From UBA1275 sp002323515 (GTDB lineage: Bacteria > Bacteroidota > Rhodothermia > Balneolales > Balneolaceae), in NCBI GenBank assembly GCA_964007875.1, contig CAXGAH010000030.1, forward strand, positions 1 to 12,918: 12,918 nt of DNA, written 5' to 3'. The position numbers were made by a program, and so were the translations under genes. This document shows positions 7,340 to 12,918 of this stretch, piece after piece. Within the stretch, counting starts at the first letter, position 1, and each line of letters begins with the position of its first letter. The notes beneath the pieces were generated by a model, which worked only from the letters and a program-made list of their open reading frames with translations, did not search any database and was not told the DNA's origin.

Positions 7340-7372
7340 AAGCCCTAATCCATGAAGGATAGGGCTTTTTCT
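7340..7372 (+). terminator. Rho-independent terminator after the propeller gene
   Basis: AAGCCCTAATCC (7340-7351) pairs with GGATAGGGCTT (7357-7367), giving an 11-bp stem with one bulged A and a short ATGAA loop, followed at once by a T-rich tract (7366-7370, then CTATTTCT). It lies 29 bases after the propeller stop and should end the DUF305-propeller transcript. The CotH gene at 7436 therefore needs its own promoter in the 60 AT-rich bases that follow. Confidence 0.85.
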
Positions 7373-7435
7373 ATTTCTATAACTTATATTATTTATATAA
7401 AGTGAGAGAAGTACATAACATCATCCTTTAAATCA

Positions 7436-10400
7436 ATGAATTACATACTAGTAAGAAGCATTCTTTTTGCATTTATAAACCTAATATTCATACAATTAGG
7501 CACTGCACAGGTAATAATCAATGAAATAAGTTCGAACAATAAAAACACTCTACAAGATAATGATGGTGACTATTCAGATTGGATTGAACTCTACAATCAA
7601 ACTGCTGATAGTATAAACCTTTCGGGTTATACTATCAGCGACGATTCGACTGAACTAGACAAATTCACTTTACAAAATATATATTTAGCCCCTAATACTT
7701 TCTTGGTTCTATTTGCGTCAGATAAAGACTATGTATCTAAAATTACTTATTGGGAAACACTAGTAGGAAACGGACAACCTGCAAAATATATAGTACCATC
7801 TAGTCAAGTAGATAACAAGTGGATAGAAAAGGATTTTGATGATCAAAATTGGAATAGCGGCCAATATGGAATTGGATATGGAGATGAAGATGATGAAACC
7901 GTTGTCAGCACTGGTACTCAATCGATATTTGCAAGATCATATTTTCAAGTCGATAATCCGGAATCAATTGAGAATATGCTATTTCATATGGACTATGACG
8001 ATGGCTTTGTGGCTTATTTAAATGGAACTGAGATAGCTCGAGAAAATATAACTGGAGAAGCTCCTCTAGCACATGATCACCAAGCAAACTCTTATACTGA
8101 ACCAAGAATACCTACTGGCCAATATCCATGGGAAAAAGACATCACAGAATACATTTCACTTCTTGAAGCAGGGGAAAATGTTTTGGCGCTTCAAGTACAT
8201 AATTTTAATACTGGTAGTTCAGATTTAACAGCATATCCATTTCTAAGCTTAGGTTTTAAAACTGAAATAAATAATTCAAATGGAACAAATGAGATACTTG
8301 AAATTGCTGATACAAGAGAAAGAAAAATACATACTAATTTCAAGCTTAGTAATAAGGGTGAAACAATATATATTAGTGATGCAAATTCTATCGTAATAGA
8401 TAGTTTAAAATATCCAGAATTAATTTCAGATGAATCGTATGGCCTGATTAATAACCCAGATTCTGTTGAGTACGGTATTTTCAATGATCCTACACCTGGT
8501 ACTGAAAATGGAATCACTGGGTATAATAAACGATTGAAAATACCCGATTTAAATTATTATGGTGGATTTTATGATGATTTTATTTCTTTGAGGATTGATG
8601 AAAATGATGAAATACCACCAGTCTATTACACTACAGACGGGAGTGTACCAACAAGCGAATCATCATTACTAAATGGGAATCAAATAGACTTTTTTCGAAC
8701 TGGTATCATAAGACTACGCGCAATAGATAAAAATGCTCTGCCAAGTCCAATACTAACTGAGACATATTTTATTCAACAAAAACATAATCTGCCTGTTATT
8801 TCTATATCCACACATCCAAGGAATCTTTGGAGTGACGCAGAAGGCATCTATGTAGTTGGTACTAATGGTATCGGTGGAAATGGGCACGAAAAAGCAAATT
8901 GGAACCAAGACTGGGAAATACCAATTGGTTTTGAATATTATGACGAAGAAGGAGTAAAACAAATTAGTACTGGTGCTGGTGCAAAAATAATGGGAGGTTG
9001 GAGTAGATTAAATCCTATGAAATCATTAGCTATTTTCTTTCGATCTGATTATGGTTTAGGCGAAATAGATCTTAAACTTTTTGAAAGTAAAGATATTTCA
9101 AAATTTGAATCTATTGTACTTAGAAATTCTGGAAATGATTTTACTTCACAAGGTCATTCAATGTTCCGGGACGGCCTTATGAGTACTTTAGTAAATAATA
9201 CAGAAGTAGATAATAATGCCTTCCAACCATCAATAGTATATTTAAATGGTGAATATTGGGGTATACATAATATTCGAGAAAAATTGAATGAACATTATGT
9301 TGAGTCTAATTCAAACGCAGATTCTGACTATATAGATTTGATAGGTAATGGTGGTGGTGTAGACAATTTCCGAGCTGTACACGGTTCAATTGAAAAGTAT
9401 GATGAACTCGTTAGTTATGCTGCGACTAAACCGCTCATTTTTGATCAATTATATGAGGAAGTTGAGACTATGTTAGATATAGATAACTACATAGACTATC
9501 ATCTTGCCCAAATATATTATGCAAATACTGACTGGCCTGGTAATAATACTAAGATTTGGAGAAGTCGAAAGCAAGAAGGCAAGTGGAGATGGATTTTATA
9601 TGATACTGATTTTGGCTTTAACCTAAGATATGGTGGTAATGTTTGGCATAATACTCTAAACTTTGCTCTTGACCCAAGTGGGCCAGGTTGGCCAAACCCA
9701 CCTTGGTCTACATTATTGTTACGCCAATTGTTCGAGAGTCCAATATTTAAAGTAAAATTTGTCAACCGTATGGCTGATTTAATGAATACAAACTTCAAAC
9801 CTAATAATGTAAGTATGGTTATTGATTCATTATCTAACTTAATAGAATCAGAGATACCTCGTCATATGAGTACAGAAACTAGAAGTGGTGCCTACGGGGG
9901 ATCAGTGCAAGGTTGGTATGATCAAATAACATTAATGAAGGATTTTGGGAATGAAAGGCCACAATACATTGAAAATGCATTCACTCAACCAATCAATGAA
10001 GGAGGCAAACTTGGTGTTGGACCATTGCGTGAAGTTACGATTCGCCAACCTGATAAAAATAGAGGTGTGGTTTACATAAATCGGTTGTTAATTGATGAAA
10101 ATATCTCCTTAGAATATTCAAATGGTTTAGTTTGGACTGGTAAATATTTTAGTGATGTAAACATCCCAGTTAGAGCTTTAACACAAAAAGGTTATGAATT
10201 TGTGGGATGGACAGGTGACATAATATCCAACAATCCTAATATCACCATAACAGCCGGTGTTAACATTGCGGCTAATTTTGCGCCAGCTTCTTCAGAAAAT
10301 GAAATCGTCATTACAGAAATTATGTATAATTCAGACAATGAAATAGATTCAGGTGATTGGGTTGAAATCTATAATAATAAAAGTAATGATGTTGATTTAA

Positions 10401-11074
10401 CAGACTGGATATTAAAAGATGAAGATGATGATCATGAATTTTTATTCTCAGATGGTACAGTCTTAAAGAGCGGTAATTATGCATTAATTGTCCGTGATAG
10501 TGTCAAATTCAAAGAAGTGTATAATCATTCCGTAAATATACTTGGTGAGATGAATTTTGGTTTAGCTGGCGGAAGTGATGAGGTGCGAATTTTTGATAAT
10601 TTTGGCGTAATTATTGATTCTGTAAGTTATGACGATGAAGCTCCATGGCCAGTAGAAGCGGACGGGCAAGGATATAGCTTAGAATTAATTAATATTGAAA
10701 GTGATAATAGCATAGCGGAATCTTGGCAAGCTTCAGAATATATACAAGGTTCGCCTAGTATAGAAAATGGGGTATTGATCTACAATGAAATAAATAATTC
10801 TTATTTACCTAAGACTTATCATCTTTATCAAAATTACCCAAATCCATTTAATCCAAGTACCTGGATTAAATTCGAAGTACCGCAAGCAACTTTTGTGAAA
10901 ATTGAAATTTATTCAAGCCTTGGGCAAAAGGTAGCTCAATTAGCCAATAATAATTACCCAGCAGGTAGTCATACTGTTGAGTTTAATGCAAAATTATTAG
11001 CAACTGGGGTTTATTTTTACAAACTGACAACCCCAGGTTTTGAAAAAACTAGAAAAATGCTACTCATCAAATAG
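7436..11074 (+). CDS. Secreted CotH-kinase protein with lamin-tail domains and T9SS sorting signal
   Basis: Exported 1212-residue multidomain protein. A signal peptide ends near residue 24 (TAQ). Domains in order: lamin-tail part one (about 26-100, 'VIINEISSNN ... DWIELYN'); an inserted beta-sandwich, galactose-binding-like (about 120-275, 'FDDQNWNSGQYGIGYGD'); lamin-tail part two (about 297-359, 'HTNFKLSNKGETIYI'); a chitobiase-type C-terminal/FN3-like module (about 375-447, 'PVYYTTDGSVPT'); CotH kinase (about 452-800) with GIHNIREKL, the NTDWPGNN loop (697-704) and YDTDFGF (722-728), matching CotH metal/ATP sites; an InlB/Flg_new-like repeat (about 875-948, 'GYEFVGWTGDI'); a second lamin-tail domain (about 955-1110); and a type A T9SS sorting domain (about 1131-1212, 'YPNPFNPST'). 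Bacillus CotH phosphorylates spore-coat proteins; a surface protein-kinase role here is inference. DNA is strongly AT-rich. The hydrolase gene follows after 16 bases. Confidence 0.93.
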   Translation: MNYILVRSILFAFINLIFIQLGTAQVIINEISSNNKNTLQDNDGDYSDWIELYNQTADSINLSGYTISDDSTELDKFTLQNIYLAPNTFLVLFASDKDYVSKITYWETLVGNGQPAKYIVPSSQVDNKWIEKDFDDQNWNSGQYGIGYGDEDDETVVSTGTQSIFARSYFQVDNPESIENMLFHMDYDDGFVAYLNGTEIARENITGEAPLAHDHQANSYTEPRIPTGQYPWEKDITEYISLLEAGENVLALQVHNFNTGSSDLTAYPFLSLGFKTEINNSNGTNEILEIADTRERKIHTNFKLSNKGETIYISDANSIVIDSLKYPELISDESYGLINNPDSVEYGIFNDPTPGTENGITGYNKRLKIPDLNYYGGFYDDFISLRIDENDEIPPVYYTTDGSVPTSESSLLNGNQIDFFRTGIIRLRAIDKNALPSPILTETYFIQQKHNLPVISISTHPRNLWSDAEGIYVVGTNGIGGNGHEKANWNQDWEIPIGFEYYDEEGVKQISTGAGAKIMGGWSRLNPMKSLAIFFRSDYGLGEIDLKLFESKDISKFESIVLRNSGNDFTSQGHSMFRDGLMSTLVNNTEVDNNAFQPSIVYLNGEYWGIHNIREKLNEHYVESNSNADSDYIDLIGNGGGVDNFRAVHGSIEKYDELVSYAATKPLIFDQLYEEVETMLDIDNYIDYHLAQIYYANTDWPGNNTKIWRSRKQEGKWRWILYDTDFGFNLRYGGNVWHNTLNFALDPSGPGWPNPPWSTLLLRQLFESPIFKVKFVNRMADLMNTNFKPNNVSMVIDSLSNLIESEIPRHMSTETRSGAYGGSVQGWYDQITLMKDFGNERPQYIENAFTQPINEGGKLGVGPLREVTIRQPDKNRGVVYINRLLIDENISLEYSNGLVWTGKYFSDVNIPVRALTQKGYEFVGWTGDIISNNPNITITAGVNIAANFAPASSENEIVITEIMYNSDNEIDSGDWVEIYNNKSNDVDLTDWILKDEDDDHEFLFSDGTVLKSGNYALIVRDSVKFKEVYNHSVNILGEMNFGLAGGSDEVRIFDNFGVIIDSVSYDDEAPWPVEADGQGYSLELINIESDNSIAESWQASEYIQGSPSIENGVLIYNEINNSYLPKTYHLYQNYPNPFNPSTWIKFEVPQATFVKIEIYSSLGQKVAQLANNNYPAGSHTVEFNAKLLATGVYFYKLTTPGFEKTRKMLLIK

Positions 11075-11090
11075 AATAAGTATCAAGAAA

Positions 11091-12461
11091 ATGTCTACTC
11101 TAATAAAACTACTTTTAGTTGGAATCATACCTTTTTTTATAAACTGCGCTGTTGATGAAAAGAAGGAATCTAATATTCACTCCAACGATTCGCTTTACAT
11201 AAATCGGATATCTTATTTAGAGCAACTTGAAGGTTTTTGGCTTGGTACTTCAATAGCTAATTGGACTGGATTAGTTACTGAAATGGATAAAATTGGTAAT
11301 ACGGATGATATTTCAACACTTCCTTTTTATACCAGAGAAGATTGGGGACAAATGGATAAACCAGCTATTTGGGATGGTGAAAATCCAAGTCAAATATCAA
11401 ACACGATTGATTTTGTGCTAAGGACGCCAGGTGAACTTTGGGGGGCTGATGATGACACTGATATCGAATACATGTATCAACATCTAATTTTAAAGAACAA
11501 GCAACCAAAACTAAATCCAAAACAAATTAGGGATGGTTGGCTTGAGCATATTTCAATTGAAGAAGAAAACTATCTATGGGTTTCAAATCAAAAAGCATTG
11601 GATCTAATGAATGAGGATTATCTACCCCCAGATACAGGTGATCCTAGGCTTAATGAACATTATGAAATGATAGATGCGCAATTAACAACTGAGATTTTTG
11701 GACTTTTTGCACCAGGAAATCCTGAATTAGCAAGAGATCTAGCCAGTTTACCAATTCAGACAGTAGCTAGAAATGAAGCAGAAGATATTGCACAATTTTA
11801 TGTAACCATGTTTTCCTTGGCATCATTAGACCCAGAAAGAAGTATACATGACCGAATTGATTCAATTTCATCATATGCTCGTAATTACTTACCAGATGAT
11901 GAATATCCTGCAAAGATGTATGATTATATTCGTAGCTTGTATGAGTTAAATATTCCATGGGAAGCTACACGAGATTCGATATATATAGCCTACCAAATTG
12001 AACAAAGACATGGATATGACATAACCTCAAAAAATTTATACTGTAATGGATGTTTTGCGGCTGGTATAAATTTCGCTGCAAGTTTAGTAAGTCTATTTTA
12101 TGGTGAAGGTGATCTTTTAGACACTATAAAAATTGGAAGTCTGGCCGGATGGGATTCTGATAATCCAACTTCAACCTGGGGAGGTCTTATAGGATTTATG
12201 ATGGGTGCTGAGGCTATTGAAACTGCTTTTGGTCAACCATTGTCCCGTAATTTTCACATCCATCGCACCCGGCAAGGCTTCCCCAACGACGGATACGACA
12301 CCTTCCTAAATATGGCTAAAAACGGCCTAAAAGTCATTGATATGGTCGTTTCCGACGAATTAGACGGACGGGTTGATGCGTTTCGAGATAGATGGGCTAT
12401 ACCTCTCCCACCATCCACATCAAGTAGAGCTGAATCCTACACCCGGTCCACCACAAGATGA
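11091..12461 (+). CDS. ADP-ribosylglycohydrolase family lipoprotein
   Basis: Predicted to remove ADP-ribose from a protein or small molecule using bound Mg ions. Motifs numbered from ATG 11091 (456 residues): 'GFWLGTSIANWTGLVTE' near 48-64 matches the family's opening Gly-rich helix and acidic residue, GADDDTD (118-124) is the first metal-binding loop, and GWDSDN (353-358) with the following 'GGLIGFMMGAEAI' is the second. The family is normally cytoplasmic, but here a hydrophobic leader ends at Cys19 (FFINC), predicting a lipoprotein. ATG 11091 is preferred over ATG 11040, which would overlap the CotH gene by 35 bases and push the leader inward. The 16-base gap to CotH implies one operon. Codon use changes sharply from about 12240 (residue 384), so the last 70 or so residues may come from another lineage. 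The 3' end overlaps the SulP gene. Substrate unknown. Confidence 0.85.
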   Translation: MSTLIKLLLVGIIPFFINCAVDEKKESNIHSNDSLYINRISYLEQLEGFWLGTSIANWTGLVTEMDKIGNTDDISTLPFYTREDWGQMDKPAIWDGENPSQISNTIDFVLRTPGELWGADDDTDIEYMYQHLILKNKQPKLNPKQIRDGWLEHISIEEENYLWVSNQKALDLMNEDYLPPDTGDPRLNEHYEMIDAQLTTEIFGLFAPGNPELARDLASLPIQTVARNEAEDIAQFYVTMFSLASLDPERSIHDRIDSISSYARNYLPDDEYPAKMYDYIRSLYELNIPWEATRDSIYIAYQIEQRHGYDITSKNLYCNGCFAAGINFAASLVSLFYGEGDLLDTIKIGSLAGWDSDNPTSTWGGLIGFMMGAEAIETAFGQPLSRNFHIHRTRQGFPNDGYDTFLNMAKNGLKVIDMVVSDELDGRVDAFRDRWAIPLPPSTSSRAESYTRSTTR

Positions 12462-12918
12462 TAGGTTAGATCTTCCAACACATTCACATCAATGATTTTA
12501 CCCGCATTTTTTAAAAAGGTTCTGTAATCTGGGTTTAAATGCTTATGATGTACTTTTTTTCCTACCTTCAGATAGCGTTCTGTTATTTTATTTAAGGCTT
12601 CGATGGCGGACATATCCACCACTATACTCTCCTTAATATTGATAATTATTTCGTCAGGGTCGTTAAGTACATCAAATTTTTCGTTAAAAACCGTGACCGA
12701 ACTAAAGAATAGTAGGCCGTAAATTTCATAATATTTGGCCCCATTTTCATATATATGCTTACGGGCTCGAATTCTTTTTGCATTGTCCCATGCAAATACC
12801 AAAGCTGTAATAATGACCCCAAAAAGCACTGCAACCGCTAAGTTATGCAGAACTGCCGTTAACAAGGTAGCCAAACCCATCATAAATGCCGCATAGAATC
12901 CAGTTAGAGGGGAAAAGC
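12437..12918 (-). CDS. SulP-family anion transporter, C-terminal part with STAS domain (partial)
   Basis: The 5' end lies beyond the right edge: the frame stays open from the first visible Met (12883) to base 12918, adding 'FSPLTGFYAAF' upstream, so the Met at 12883 is internal. The visible part holds the last transmembrane helix (about 4-31 counted from that Met, 'LAVAVLFGVIITALVFAW'), a basic linker (RIRARKH), and a STAS domain (about 50-140) with 'YGLLFFSSVTVF' and 'VVDMSAIEALNKI', the usual SulP regulatory-site sequence. SulP proteins carry sulfate, bicarbonate or other anions across the inner membrane; the STAS domain regulates transport. The ion cannot be told from this fragment. Its stop lies inside the 3' end of the hydrolase gene, a 25-base tail-to-tail overlap. 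Confidence 0.9.
   Translation of the reverse strand, partial: FSPLTGFYAAFMMGLATLLTAVLHNLAVAVLFGVIITALVFAWDNAKRIRARKHIYENGAKYYEIYGLLFFSSVTVFNEKFDVLNDPDEIIINIKESIVVDMSAIEALNKITERYLKVGKKVHHKHLNPDYRTFLKNAGKIIDVNVLEDLTYHLVVDRV

Noticed and set aside
7382..7403. Imperfect palindrome ACTTATAT...ATATAAAGT before the CotH gene
   Set aside because: Interrupted by an extra A and made of simple AT sequence; it may only reflect a promoter-like AT-rich leader.
8191..8517. 108-residue antisense open frame inside the CotH gene
   Set aside because: It lies wholly within a strongly supported coding sequence and shows no recognisable domain.
11040..11090. Upstream in-frame ATG extending the hydrolase by 17 residues
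   Set aside because: It would overlap the CotH gene by 35 bases and place a charged segment before the lipoprotein leader; ATG 11091 gives a proper signal peptide.
12883..12883. Met at 12883 as the start of a short STAS protein
   Set aside because: The frame remains open to the window edge and the upstream residues look like SulP membrane sequence, so this Met is internal.

Overview
The window looks like chromosomal DNA from a member of the Fibrobacteres-Chlorobi-Bacteroidetes group, most likely near Balneolota, Rhodothermota or Ignavibacteriota. The best clue is the C-terminus of the large protein at 7436-11074. It carries a type A secretion-system-9 sorting domain of the 'YPNPFNPST' type common in those phyla. 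Four or five proteins start with lipoprotein signals, and the start codons lie in A/T-rich leaders without clear Shine-Dalgarno sites, which fits the same group. The phylum assignment is inference from these features only.

Left part (1-3850): an M28 zinc aminopeptidase lipoprotein with a PDZ domain, a small FmdB-like protein that has lost most of its zinc ligands, and a GbsR/MarR-type regulator follow each other on the + strand. Next comes a YraN (UPF0102) gene broken by in-frame stops, whose last codon overlaps the start of a PlsC-type lysophosphatidate acyltransferase. A very basic 83-residue orphan protein on the - strand ends one base from plsC.

Middle (3850-7435): a 377-base AT-rich gap holds a perfect 14-bp inverted repeat. 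It is followed by two lipoprotein genes on the + strand: a DUF305 protein with a Met/His-rich insert, and an LVIVD-repeat beta-propeller with conserved-looking His and Cys positions. A good rho-independent terminator closes this pair. Together they could form an envelope metal (copper) or redox module; that function is inference.

Right part (7436-12918): a 1212-residue secreted CotH-kinase/lamin-tail protein with a T9SS sorting signal is followed after 16 bases by a lipoprotein version of the ADP-ribosylglycohydrolase family. The pairing of an extracellular protein kinase-like enzyme with an envelope ADP-ribosyl hydrolase is the most intriguing candidate system here. The DNA is very AT-rich, but codon use changes abruptly near 12240, inside the hydrolase gene, suggesting a recombination join. 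The C-terminal part of a SulP anion transporter with its STAS domain runs in from the right edge on the - strand, overlapping the hydrolase gene tail to tail. I saw no tRNA, rRNA, CRISPR array or insertion sequence.
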